64,000 nt of DNA, from assembly GCA_033297205.1 (NCBI GenBank), contig MU859066.1, forward strand, positions 62,001 through 126,000, in the 5' to 3' direction. Both the position numbers and the translations under genes were made by a program. This document shows, in pieces, positions 20,819 through 32,652 of the stretch. A model generated the notes under the pieces. It had not been told where the DNA came from. It saw only the letters and a list, made by a program, of their open reading frames with translations, and made no database searches. The stretch is from Pseudoneurospora amorphoporcata (lineage: Eukaryota > Ascomycota > Sordariomycetes > Sordariales > Sordariaceae). The number at the start of each line of letters is the position of its first letter. Position 1 is the stretch's first letter.

Positions 20819-23264
20819 CTCCGTCCTGATCGAGTATGAGGAGAAGGCAGTAATATCGAGCATACGACAGACCCGCATATACATGCTAGTCAGTATCATT
20901 CTGTAATATCTCAACGGTTAGGACATTCGTATGGGAACGAAAGAGAAAGAAGAAAGTTGACTACCTAAAAGGTTAGCCAATGAAGATGCGGGCGGATATT
21001 GGTTCGGAGAGGTGCCGAAAAACTACGTGACATTTGGGGGAGATGGTGAAGCGAAGAAGAGTAAGGGAATAGTTGGCCAGGTCCTTGTCAATGTCGTCAT
21101 GTATGTGTATCCTAACGGGGGGTGGGGGGGTGCTGGTTGATGTTTTAAGCAAGGAATAGGCTTAATGATAGACATATACTGCCGTGATGGGAAGTGTTTT
21201 TGGGGGAAAGTTGAACATGGCTGGACGAAAGTATGGTGTAACGCGGTGAAGTTAGGGTCATCTCAAAATAGACCAACGTTTCGCATGAGACTACCTGGTA
21301 TTCGTTCGTTGAGGGCGGCCCATTGAGTCTGGTTATGACTGTTAGACTGACATAGTAACTCAGCGGCACAGCATAGGGAATATGATTTGTCTAGCTGGAG
21401 GCTCGTATTCAAGAGCTTCTCTTTTGAAGAAGGTCGTGGATCTTGTACCTTGGCGAGCTTGGAAGCGCGCACCAACTGCTTGAAAACTCTTATCTCCACA
21501 GTTTGGTATGCATGTGCTTGAGAGCGAGTGGCTGCTTACACCATGCAGTTGGTTCAACTCATCAAGAAGGTTGTTAGATACTTTAACAACGGATGGGTAT
21601 ACTCAAAGCATAATTGAAATGGCAGAATATTGTTCCCAGAGTCAAGATGGTGTTCGTTTCATTCTTCCAATCGGAAAAAGAACGTCATTAGGGTACGAGG
21701 CGGACCCAGAGGATGCATACCGTGCGAATGATTTCCGAGTTTATTTAGCGGGTACATGCCGTCCATCTGTCAGCCTCTGATCCGCAGGGCGTCAAGCCGT
21801 CAACTTCCTCTTCTTGTGCTCAATTCTCTTTGTCCTACGACCTTGACTACCGGGGGAGGGGAACTGACTTTCAGCCTTATATATGGCTCCCAAGGTCGTA
21901 AGACTTAAAGAGTCCTTACTTTGGTGTCCATTGATGCCAGCATATTTCTTTACGAAGGAAGGATGTTTGAAGCATGGTCTTGACACGGCCAAACATCCAG
22001 TTGATGGTGGACACCCTTTGTGCTGCTGCAGCCCCCTGGCGGCACTGCCTCTTTCGGCCATGCAGTGGTGTGGTGATGCTGTGTGGCTGCCCACCTTTGG
22101 TGTCCCACTTTCGCTCTGCCAATGTACACAGTATCAGCGGCGATAAGATGCGTTGAACGGTGAAGTGGAAGTTGGCTACGCAGGCACTGGCAGGCCGGAA
22201 GCTTCACGAATGGAACCTCAACAGCTAGCAGTGTTACCTTGTATCAGGGCTGACCGTCCGCTGCCGCTGGAGCCGTGGAGTGGTGTGCTGGGGTTGGAAC
22301 TTGTTGAATGGATGATCGATACCGCTTAGGTTTCTTTCCTTGCCAACTGCGATATGCCTGTTCCTTACCTACCCATTTTGCTTCGTTCCAACATCGAGAT
22401 TTGAAGGGTTCTTTTCATAAGGTACCTATCCTCAGCTCTGTCAGCGGGCATCTGATGGACCGACTCTGGGCCTCACCGTCTTCCTGCACCCGACCAGAGC
22501 GATTCCCACTGGATCCCAGCTCAGCGCCCCACGGTGGCGCATCCTTTGGGCGCGCCTCTAGCACTCAAGTGCTCGAACTAGAGCAATCGCTACCACTACA
22601 ACGACAATCACGACAAACGCCAGATCAATTACAACGACAGCTACAGCCCTTGCGACAACATCAAAGAAAGAGCCAAGACATTCGATCGCAACTTCAAGGG
22701 CAATTGCAACCACGACAGCAGCACCAACCACACAACGATCAACATCGGCGGCGGGGACGGCGGGGACGGGAAGAACAAGGACCAGGGCGAGGACGAGGAC
22801 CAAGGCGGGAAAGAAAAGCGAACCACGAAGCTGCGCGACGAAGCTGCTGCCGCGATTCCCAAGGACGCCAATATTCCTCAATATGTACAGCATGTAGACA
22901 ATTGCCGCCGCACTGCTGTCTGTCATCGTCAACCATGCCGGTGGTTTCTCCCTTCGACCTTCGGTTTGCGCCAAATCGAAAATTGGATTTGGAGGATGGG
23001 GGTGTTCTTTGTCCAGGTTCCGTTGTCTGTGGTGCTCACATGCCGGCGGGCTGCTGCGTCGACTGCGCGGACATGACATCTCAGAAAATGATCTACTCAG
23101 GCGCCTCATCCAATCCTGCCTCAAGCCGTTCCGATGTCCGTTGCGAACGGCCGTCGGGACCATTGTTGACGGTCCCAAACTCATCGAGGACGGGACGCAC
23201 TGACGAGGACGGCCCAAGGTCAAGCGCACGCATAACCCCTGGCTCACATACCTCTAGCCGCCTC
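20819..23264. other. Intergenic region upstream of the TRP-like channel gene
   Basis: 2.4 kb. It contains a G-rich run (about 21116-21130, two blocks of six and seven G) and, from about 22560 to 22830, a CAA/CGA-rich stretch like a transcript leader. The frame is open from 22308 into the channel gene, but the encoded residues are Gln/Arg/Ser-rich without domain features. I see no separate gene. Confidence 0.55.
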
Positions 23265-26200
23265 ATGCTGCGGTTCCCAGGCAGGTTGAAATGCCTGTTT
23301 CTCTTGGCTTTGCAGTTGCTCTGGGTACAATCCGCTACGGCGGTTCTGATCCCGTTCAACAATTGCCTGGACAAGTCCTACCAGATGGACAAGCCGACAC
23401 GTCTACAATGGGTGCCGCTCTTTGTCGACGCTTCGTTCGACGATCAGGACGACAGACACACGCTGAAGCTGACCATGTGGGGGAATGTGACGGGCGTGGC
23501 TACTTCCGAAAACATCACGCTCCCCGCCCCCGGCAGTCCGGACTGGAACGACACATCCAAACACGATGGCAAGATTGTCGGCGTGCCAGAACCGGACTCG
23601 GCCAATCCAAAGGTCACCACTCTTTTCACAAATATCAATGTTCTCACGTATAATGAGGCCACGGAACGCACCGACTTTTGCAACCAATCCTTGAAGCACG
23701 GAGCTTGTCCTTTGGGTCCTGTGTGGGACTTTAACAGGTAGGTTCAACCTCGCTCGTCCTTCATGGCGGAAGGACCGCGATATTTGGCCTTGTCCTTGTC
23801 CTTTTATGAGTTTGTTGGCTGACTATGATCTCAGCACGAATGGAACGAATCGGGATGATCTGCCCTATGTGACTTACACCAAAGACTTTTATTCGTCCTA
23901 CGCTTTCAGCTCCTTTGCCTCCGAGTTTTCCATCGTTTACGGAGATTCTGGAAACACACAGATCGGCTGTGTCTCGGCTACCGTGACGCCTGACCTAGGA
24001 AATTTAGCCTGGATGCTCAAGTTCCTGCCTCTAATAGTCCTGGTCTTCGTCGGAGTTGCCACCATCTTCGCTGCCATCTTCAGTCCGTGGGGCACCAGCG
24101 ATGTTTTCCACTGGACATCCAACTACGGCCGTGACCCGGACCTGCTGCGCCTGGTCACTCCAGGTTTTGGAGATTGCCTCCAGTACATACAGTTCGTCGT
24201 GCTGACCGGCGGCCTAACCCTCAACTATCCGGGCTTCTACCAACCGATCGTCAGCCAGGGCTCATGGTCGGCACTAATGTTTAATCAAAGCTTTGTGAGC
24301 GGCAGCCCTGGGTGGACAAGCCTGCGGGATGGCATCTACTTTACCGAGGGCAAGTACGGACTTCAGCGACTTGCTCACTTGGTTGGAGTGGGTGAGGTCG
24401 AAGACATCTGGGCTGGCATGATGGTGTGGCTAATGGCCATCATCGGAGCCGTTTTTGTCCTCACCCAGGGAGCCTTCCTGATCAAGTGGCTGTATCGTTC
24501 CGTTAGGAATGTTCCCGAGGAAGATCTCCGCCACAAGAACCTCCCCTTTACTCTGGGCAACGTCGTCAGACTTGTTTTGAACTACTTCCTGCTACCCATC
24601 GTTGCTCTATCGACCTTTCAACTAGTGGTGGCAACACACTCGCCAGCCTACACAGTCGCACTGGCAGTTGTCACTTTGGTCCTCATCATTGGCTTTGCCG
24701 CATGGCTGCTTCACCTCATTGCTACCTCGAGGCCAAGAGCGTTTCTCTTCGATGACCTCCCTACGGTGCTTCTTTATGGGCCCCTTTACAACACTTACTC
24801 TGATGAGGCGGCGGCCTTCGCGCTTATACCGGTTTTCCTGAGTTTTCTTCGAGGCATTGCCATCGGAGCTGTTCAGCCTGCTGGTGTAGCACAGGTGGTC
24901 CTCCTTGCCATCTGCGAGATTATTCAGATACTGACCTTGCATGCCTTCCGCCCTTTTCATTCACCAACCTCGATGAACGCATACCATACCCTCTTCTCTG
25001 GGCTACGTCTTGTCAGTATACTCATGATGGTGGCCTTTGTACCGTCGCTGGAGGTTCAGGAAGGACCAAAGGGCTGGGTCGGCTACGCTATACTTGTTAT
25101 CCACGCCGGCGTTCTCGTTCTGGGATTCTTCCTGAACGCAGTCCAAACCATCGTCGAAGTTGTAGCACGGCTGTTGGGAGCTGGTGGTGATGATGTTCGC
25201 GGGCAGTCTAGGGGCGGGCTCTCGAAGATCTTCGGCATGCGCCAGTTATCACGCCGTATGGCCAGGCCTGCTGGCGGCCCCATCAGGCACAGTCAACTCT
25301 CTAGTTCGGCGATGCTCGACACGGATGAGACCTTCAAGACCGGTTATGTTTTGAACAGAGGCCACATACGGAGTGACTCGGCTGGGAGCATGGGGCTCAT
25401 GACGAAGCATCACCGCCATAGCTCGTCTGGGCTTGAGGACGTCAGCCTCAACACGGCCGTTCGAAACCTTGACAATGGTTCCTTCACGCCGACCACGCCT
25501 GGAGAAGCAAGCACGTTCTCGTTTGCGGCTTCTGCCCAAGCTCAAGGGCGATCTCCTAGCGCATTTGGCATGCCGACTGTCGACCCTTATTTCAGACCAC
25601 CTCGAAGGCGCACAACCATTGAAAGCGCGTACTCTCCCGGCGCCAAACCAGGCGGTTCGTGGACTAGCGTCGACTGGTCACAGAAACGCCTAAGCCAATC
25701 AGGAGCACCGCTCAACGACGCCGCGGAGTTTGATCCTCAAATGTCCCGAAGTGCCACCCCTGGTCCTTATATGATCGCGTATCCGCCAAGGACCGATTAC
25801 ACCACTCGCGAAGTTGATTACTACTACGGTCTCAGAGGAGAAAGGCTCAACTCGGACGCGCCTAGCCGAAAGCTCGGTACCGGACCGGCCGACCCAACCG
25901 GGCCCATGGCTTCGGCGGCTGGGTGGCTTCGAAACATTCTCGGTAGGAGCAGCAAGGAGAAGGGCAAGGGTTTCGAAGTGGTGAGGAGTGCGCGTATGCC
26001 ACCAGCAATGCGTACTGGGGCGGTCGACTACGAAGATGAATCGCCACCTGAAGGAATACCAGTGGCAATGGGCGTCATCCGTAATGGACCGATTGAGTCC
26101 GACGAAGAGGACAACGTGCGGCAGGCCAATGCAGACCGGGACACGGCAGCTCCTACAGCAGCAGAAGCAGTGCCTCTTAGGACAGCAGATGACACCAACG

Positions 26201-26790
26201 ATGACGTGCGAGATGACACGGAACCATACCACGACTCGGAAGGCTTGCCTGCTGAGCCGGACCTCGCGACAGTTAGCCAGTCTAGTAGGGCCCAGACAGT
26301 TACCCGTCGCGGTAACCGGACTTCGAACGAGGACAACGATCCTTCCCCTCTTCTTTCGCCGCCGCGGAGAAGTTCAAAACGTAATTCTTACCACCACACA
26401 CGCACCGGCTCCGGCTCCGTTAGTAACACACCACTCCCGGCTCAGCCAGTCCTGGAATCTGGTCCGCAACAGCAACAGACCAGGCCAGCCTCGTCACTGG
26501 CCGTCTCTGCACGCCTTCCGTTCGAACGCACCAATTCGCAAAAGAGACTGTCCAGCTCGTCGATTGGTGTAAGCGAGGATCTGAGTTCCGGTGACGCCTA
26601 TACCGGGTCCAGGACCGGATCAGGGTTGAACGAAAGCTACGGATTTGTGAACCAAGGGAATGTAAATAGGGTCGAGCAGGGTCACGAGCCTGATCTGTTA
26701 GGCAGTGTGGCGGAGGTGGGGATAATTGGCCGTGACAGTTCGCGGGGGAGCAGTCAAACGGGAAACACCTCACGGTACTCGGGGATGTGA
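23265..26790 (+). CDS. TRP-like ion channel (fungal Flc/TRP family, ML-like domain)
   Basis: 1142 aa from exons 23265-23737 and 23835-26790 (97-nt intron, GTAGGT...CTCAG). Domains in order: signal peptide (MLRFPGRLKCLFLLALQLLWVQSATA); an extracytoplasmic ML-like domain to about residue 210 with NNCLDKSYQ, the FNNC/DFCN/GCVS cysteines and several N-glycosylation sites (NVT, NIT, NDT, NQS); about nine membrane segments from WMLKFLPLIVLVFVGVATIF (near 217) to about 605, including FSPWGTSDVFHWTSNYGRDPDLLRLVTPGFGDCLQYIQF, the block typical of fungal TRP_N/TRP proteins; then a disordered, charged tail of about 530 residues. Family members act in Ca2+ homeostasis, flavin transport to the ER and cell-wall integrity; which one applies here is inference. 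The start at 23265 is chosen because it opens directly on the signal peptide. Confidence 0.93.
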
Positions 26791-27487
26791 AAGAAAGAAA
26801 AGAGCTGCGGAGATAGCTCGGCTATAACAAGTTCCTTTTTATTTCCCTTTTCCTTATGGTTGTTTTGTTGCCCTTTTTGTTCCCAGTTTAGATGGATATT
26901 GAAAAAATGGTTATATAGTTTATTGGTTCTGAGAGTTTTTAGCGATGGCGTACACAAGCGACTACAAAAATCTGTCATGTTTTGGAGATTCCATGATGCC
27001 TTTCCTTTTTGCTGGCTTTAATTTTGTGCCTTGCTATATCTGGCTTTTCGCCCATACAATTTTGGTTACTCAGTCTTAACCACAAGTGAACTTACCGTGC
27101 TCGTTTTTGTTGACCTTTTTGACTTGACATTCATTCAACGTCTCCAACATCCTTTTTTTTTCGATTTCAATCAACGTTGTAAAAAAAAGAAAATTTGTTT
27201 TGTCTTTTCCTTTTTCTTTTTTTTTTTTTTCTTTTCTTTTTTTTTGGTTATAAACCTGAATCGTTGCTAATCATGATGCATACGTACAGATAAAGACAGA
27301 ATCTCATCTCATGGCTTCTTGATTTCATTCATGACTTCATTGATATCATAACCCGCAATGGGAAAGAAAGGCACCGGCCTCATTAAAGCACCTCTTTCGC
27401 ACTCATCCTCATCGCTCCATTCGTTATTTTGCACTCAAGTGTTTCTCGCCGATTCGCTCAATACCGGTAGCTTCCGAGACCGCATAA
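26791..27487. other. Convergent intergenic region
   Basis: 3' ends of the TRP-like gene (+) and the secreted GPI-type gene (-). Strikingly T-rich at 27150-27245, with several poly-T runs. No gene seen. Confidence 0.65.
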
Positions 27488-28452
27488 TTAGAGAAGAGCC
27501 AACACCATCGCCACCACAACAACACCGACAAGAAGGCCGGTAAAGCCTCTTTTCGAGGAAGCCCGGTTAGGAGCACCCGTGCCAAAGTAGAAACCACTGG
27601 CGGTCGTGGCGGTCATCGAGCACATGTTGTTCTCTAGACCATGACAAGCCACGCTGGACAAGCTGCTGCCTTTTAAGGAGGAAAAGAAACAGTCAGCGAC
27701 ATGCCCGGTTCCAAATCCAAAAAAATGTCCGAAGACTAGCAGGGGAGGCGAGAGTCAGGTGAGACTTACAAATCCTAGAAGCACTCTCAGGCCCGACCGT
27801 AGTTCCGACATTAACGCCCACGGTCGTCCCTGCGCCGCCGGGAACCACAATAGTGACGCCGTACTGACCGCCCAAACCGTCCAGCTTGTCGCTGCAGGCG
27901 ACGTAGTTGGCGCTGCATTGGCTGACGGCCGAAGAGCACTGTTCGGCGTCCGGGAAATATGTGGCGACGTAGGGGAAGGAAAAGTAAGGGTTGACGACGA
28001 AGGAGACCGGCGCGGTTGGGCTCGGGGCGGCGAAGCCGGCGGGGGCGGTGCCGGTGCAGACGGCGCTGGGGGGGCAGGTGTTAGTGAGTTTTTCGCTGAG
28101 ATGAGGTGTGAGGTTGAAACCACCCAACAGTTTGATACACAGGTCAGAACAATGGTTTTACATACTTTACAGGACAGCAAGCTGGTTGGTTGCTTTGATC
28201 AAGGGCGCAGGTGTAGCCGTACTGGCAACATACGTCGCTGAAGGCAGCTCCTACTCCCGAGCAGCTGAAGAAGTTGGAGATGCATCCCTGCCGTTTTTCG
28301 AGTACGTTGCTGCTGCCCTCGTTGATGCTAAATGCCCTCGCTGTTTCAACGGGCAGGAAGGGCTGTTGAGCGTGGACGGAGAAGACCAGGAAGGAAAGCA
28401 CAAAGGCTTGCCATGTCGTCCCGAAACGGGAATGCAGCTGCTGATTACCCAT
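27488..28452 (-). CDS. Secreted cysteine-rich protein, probably GPI-anchored
   Basis: 254 aa, exons 28452-28166, 28065-27770 and 27669-27488; both introns are GT-AG and frame-consistent (donors GTATGT and GTAAGT). The N-terminus has a signal peptide ending near FSVHA, then a short propeptide ending in a Kex2-type site (NVLEKR/Q). The mature N-terminal part is cysteine-dense: GCISNFFSCSG, SDVCCQYGYTC, PACCPV, AVCTGT. Next is a Ser/Pro/Val region with further cysteines (AEQCSSAVSQCSANYVACSDKLDG), then a Ser/Thr/Gly stretch and a C-terminal hydrophobic tail (TGLLVGVVVAMVLALL) fitting a GPI signal. No enzymatic motif is visible. The paired CC-x-CC spacing is reminiscent of small cell-wall or chitin-associated modules, but I cannot assign a family. 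It is likely at the cell surface. Confidence 0.82.
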
Positions 28453-29567
28453 GATGGTAACCTGTATGTAAGGTATTGGAAAGTTGAACCAAGTAAAGTC
28501 GGTAAGAGGGATGGATGTGTGGTTCGCGATAAGATCTGAACTTGAGATTGGATGAGCGTGCTATCCGCCCCGTCGTCCGATCTCTTGAGACTCTTTCTTG
28601 TTGAGGCTTTCCGGATGAAGTCGGTCAGCGGCAGCAGCAGCTCAGCTCAGCCACAGATGAAAGTTATGAGGAGGAGTGTGAATGAGTTCCAGAGCATCCA
28701 GGTGGGAAGCCTATATGCAAAACCGAGATGCAACCCTGCGCATTTTAGAACCCGGGAGGCTGGAAATCGTGGTTGGTACGGCGTGATAGGACTTGGCGAG
28801 CCCACCACCACGGCGGGCTGACTGGGCGAACTTGGGTGCTGGTTGCGCTGGCACATCTTCTCAGCTACGAGCAAGCGCTTGTTGGTGCCCGCGAGACCGG
28901 TCGGTATTCCTGTCCCGTCATTGAAAACCTTTTAAAGAAGGTGCGAGGGTGCTTCTCCTAGGTCCGTATTGACCAATGATGTGTCTTCAATACAAGCTAT
29001 ACACCTGTGTAAGCAACCAGAGCTTTTCCCCCATTGAATGAAGCAACCAAGAATTGCGCAAAGAGGTGATTGAAGGATGTGAATATAGGTAACTTTCAGT
29101 GCGACATGTCAGTCCTGAAAGCCCATCAGGTGTTGAGTAGGAAGGCGTTGTCTGCTTTGCCCTGTGTAAGGGTACCTGCCCCTGGATTTGTTGATCTATC
29201 TCCCCACCGCCTGTGTAACATTCAGTGATGTCATTTGTTTGCCGAATCAGCACTCAACATCGCTGCCACAGCAACCATTACACACAGTACGGGGACGCCC
29301 AGCGCGTGTGTAAAATACATACGATCCTTACACTACAATCCATATTCTGCGTGTCGCCGCCCATACTACATAATGAGCAAAAGGGTGGTTTGCAGCAGAG
29401 ATCAAAAGATCCCCTTGTCCATGATCCTTGTCTCTTTTCAGCTGGAACCCCACTGCCTGCATTCTCATATGAAGTTACAGATGATGCCTTCTATTCTTCT
29501 CCGTGGGGCTTGATGGCACGCCGTCTACTTCAATTCCCAGCAACCGAGATGGCGAGTACACGGGGTT
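28453..29567. other. Intergenic region
   Basis: Upstream region of the GPI-type gene and 3' flank of the next minus-strand gene. No coding, RNA or repeat signal that I can support. Confidence 0.6.
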
Positions 29568-30563
29568 CTATGCTCCCCGCAAATGCCCGAGGATGGCGCG
29601 GAGCCGCAAGAGAGCTGTTGGCTCCGGCGGCCTTTCGCCCGGCTTGACTTCTTCTAGCTGTTTGACCTCCTTCTTTGCTTCCTCCACCAGAGCACCCAGG
29701 TCTCCCCAAACCTCGTCGTGATAGCCTGTTAACACGCGAGACCACTGGTCGATCCACGCTTCCCAGCTCTCACTCACGTCGTCCGTGCCCACCAGATCTC
29801 TCGTACTTGACGCCGTTGAGGTGCCGTCAAACCCAAGCAAGGAGGGTGGGATAAAGTTGAGCGCATGGTCCCACGCTATGGGCGATGAGCTGCTGTCGAG
29901 GTCGTTCCCGAATAAAGCCTTGCGCAAGCTAGCCATGTCGTCTGGCGATATCGTATCCTCCTCCGGCCCTGCAAGCTCCGCATCCAGATCCAGATCGCCC
30001 GAGAGCAATGCTACAACCTCCATGCCATCACGAGCTTCCTGTTCGCCAACAGTGGATGCCGGAAGAGAATGAGCCCATTGGTTGTTTATCGTTGGTACTG
30101 TTGAGCTCGGAACATTGCTTCTCATATGCCACGCCCCTGCCAATCCAACTGGTCCTTCGGGCGCTGTAAGTGGCTCGGTGGTGTCGAGAAAGGCGGCGAA
30201 AGAAGCCTCTTGCATGGCAACATGTTCTTGTATTTGGGCTGACCTGATGGCCTTGGTGCCATGGGAGGCAGAGTGAAGCTGGGCAGAACTTTCACTAACG
30301 CGCTCGAGACTTTCCGTGGCCCTCGCTACTGCCGCGGTCGTTCGTGAGCCCTCTCCCTTTTCATTGTTGCCTAACCCTGAAAATGCGCCGGACATGTTCT
30401 CTTTTGAGAACAAAGCTGAAGGCAGTGATGCTGCTGACTTGCCGATGCGGGAAAGAAGATTGTCCCCGCCCCCAGCACCACTGGCAACGACTGGCTCCTC
30501 CAACGTCCCAACATCCTTTCCTTTGCCCTTGGCCCTTTCAGGTATGGCCCCTTTGCTCTCCAT
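29568..30563 (-). CDS. Uncharacterised acidic fungal protein (331 aa)
   Basis: Single exon starting at MESKGAIPERAKGKGK. There is no signal peptide or membrane span. The first 130 residues are disordered and Ser/Gly/Ala-rich. A conserved-looking helical block follows (HGTKAIRSAQIQEHVAMQEASFAAFLD), then an acidic linker (SGDLDLDAELAGPEEDTISPDD). The C-terminal helical domain is rich in Trp (ESWEAWIDQWSRVLTGYHDEVWGDL) and ends in an amphipathic Glu/Lys helix and a short LLRLRAILGHLRGA tail. Composition and the lack of stops over 996 nt support a real gene. I do not recognise the family; the Trp-containing helices recall peroxisomal import co-receptors only superficially, and I do not make that call. 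The frame is open upstream of the ATG but contains no further ATG. Confidence 0.75.
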   Translation of the reverse strand: MESKGAIPERAKGKGKDVGTLEEPVVASGAGGGDNLLSRIGKSAASLPSALFSKENMSGAFSGLGNNEKGEGSRTTAAVARATESLERVSESSAQLHSASHGTKAIRSAQIQEHVAMQEASFAAFLDTTEPLTAPEGPVGLAGAWHMRSNVPSSTVPTINNQWAHSLPASTVGEQEARDGMEVVALLSGDLDLDAELAGPEEDTISPDDMASLRKALFGNDLDSSSSPIAWDHALNFIPPSLLGFDGTSTASSTRDLVGTDDVSESWEAWIDQWSRVLTGYHDEVWGDLGALVEEAKKEVKQLEEVKPGERPPEPTALLRLRAILGHLRGA

Positions 30564-32652
30564 CTTTGACCATGTAACAAAATTGGTGGCTGTATATATC
30601 CAGTGACGAGTTGAGATGGATGTCCAAGCGGAGGATTTGAGAAAACCAAGCCGCACCAACGAGACGATGATGAGAAGGGAAAAAAGGACAAAAGAAATCA
30701 AGAATCAGCAACGTGCTTGCTCAACACCAAGATGTGGAGGCCCTGTGACCTGTCGAAAGTCCAAGACGAAGGCCCGGTCCGGGACCATGATGCGGACGGG
30801 GGGAGGGTGGGTATCAAGGAACTTATATAGTCCCGGCTGCCGGGGGGATCCGCAACGTCCAAGATACCTAGGCCCGAAGTTTCAGGTACATTACACGTGC
30901 TTTTCCGATGATTCATGCAACATGTGCGTTTCGACATTTGCCGTGCGGCTACAGCAGCGATGGGAGATTTCGACTCTTCATATTCAATAATTGGACAGAT
31001 ATACCAATCAAACCCGGCACATTTTGGTTGCCAGTTGCGAACTTAACAGCCGGTTATCTCTGATGGAATATGTACCCGTCTCAGCCGTCAAGCCCGGTCC
31101 CGAGATAAGTTGACAGCTGCGAACAAAAGACGGAAGCTGAAAGAGCTGCTGCACTTGTGAGGGCCGTTCGATTGGATGACAAGGCTCAAGAGGCAATGAA
31201 CAAAGAACGACAGAAAGGACCACAGGGCAACACAAGCCATAGGCACAATGACCCCATGATGCCGTTAAGGGACCGTCGAACCTCGCTATGAGATGGGCGA
31301 TATATTGCAAACCCAAGTTACTGTCTTGATCAATACCATACCTCGTGCAGTAAGTTGGATAGGTAGTGAGCTGGTACCAAAAAGCATGCCTTTCCAGTGT
31401 TGATGTCTGTGTACTCTCCTCAGATAGACGGGAGGTAATATATAAGGTATTTTATAGTTGTAGATAGGTAGGTACCGTCTCGTCGCCGGGATGGAATGGA
31501 CCCCGCAATTGCTCACTGGCGGAAGCTGCCCTGTTGGACGAGACCCTCCACCGGGGCCCGGGCAGGCCTGGCTGGTTGACTGTGAACTGGACTGGGGGCA
31601 TGGGCTGACCCCATGTTGAAGAGGGAGGGGCCCACTTGACCACCACAGTAAAAGGTACCTCAGCGCCCGCCCATCCACCCAGTGCCCACCATGTACCTCG
31701 CTAACTAGCTCGTCATTCCCTTCAACCAAAGCTTAACTGCCCACGGCAGGCAGGAAGAGGTTGTCGTCTCGCTGCTCCTTCCCACGTCTCGGCCCATCCA
31801 TCTCCATCTCCATCCACCATCTTTTGCTCAATCTCGCAAAGGCAACAACCTGACCTTCAACAACTTACATTTTACGCCATATCCGCATACAGCACTCAGA
31901 CTTGACGTACCCCGCATCTTCACTTGGCTTTGCGCACCCTGCAGCACGAAGCTGGCCCACGTCTAGTCAGCTCCGCCCAGGAAGCAACGTCAGATTATCG
32001 CTCGGTCGGCGCCCATCGCTGCGACAAAACACTTTCAGTTGGGTTTGCACCTCAATCGCTTCAGCACCTAGAACTACCTACCTTAGTTATACGTCTGGCC
32101 CTTGAGCCTCACACCCTCCATCCCGGTCCGTTCAGGTCCTCCTCCGCCCAGCTGCCCTCACTGCGCTACCGTACCTTCGTTTACCTCGCCTTACCTCCCG
32201 TCGCCCTACGTACGTACCTTTGCTACCACCCGGGTCGGGCTCTGCTTCCACCACACCCGACCGCCCACCACCTACTCTAGCCAGGTACATACCTACCCAC
32301 CCACCCACCAACAAGTCTGCTCATTGCCCTCCTCTCGTCCTTCCCTACCCGACCCTTACCTACCTACCTTCATACCTACGCTCCCTGCAACAATATCCAT
32401 AGCGTACCTACCTGTATTGACCCGGGCTCTGTTGGGCAGCTCTTCTCCAGTCCAGATTTCCAACTCCCGTCTCTCCGCCATCCCTTGATTTCGCGCCTCG
32501 AGCTCGTGAAATCTCTTCTTGTCCATCGTCGCCATTGGCAACACAGTCCCTTGCCATCGTCCCCCGTCTGTCCCTCCGTCCGCTTGTCGCCCTTGTCCAA
32601 TATCTGGTAGAGGTGGGGATCTAATCGCCCACGGCCCCGGGAATCGTTGAAG
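30564..32652. other. Divergent intergenic region with long CT/ACCT-rich leader
   Basis: Promoters of the 331-aa gene (-) and the PP2A B subunit gene (+). 31790-32640 is C/T-rich with many CCTACC/ACCCACC units, typical of a long fungal 5' UTR. No conserved coding frame was found. Confidence 0.6.
32287..32400. repeat. Imperfect ACCT/CCCA short-tandem repeats
   Basis: Runs such as CCCACCCACCCACC (about 32295-32309) and CTACCTACC (about 32358-32368) inside the predicted leader of the PP2A B gene. They are degenerate and low complexity; they are not the TTAGGG telomere unit. Confidence 0.5.

Noticed and set aside
22558..23247. 229-codon open frame (-) rich in Val/Ala/Leu
   Set aside because: Mirror image of the CAA/CGA-rich leader of the TRP gene; low-complexity composition explains the open frame.
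29568..30563. Pex20-like peroxisomal co-receptor
   Set aside because: The Trp-containing helices are only superficially similar; the conserved N-terminal Cys and ordered WxxxF/Y repeats are not seen.
32287..32400. Telomere-like or satellite repeat
   Set aside because: Units are ACCT/CCCA, imperfect and few; fungal telomeres use TTAGGG/CCCTAA, and neighbouring genes continue on both sides.
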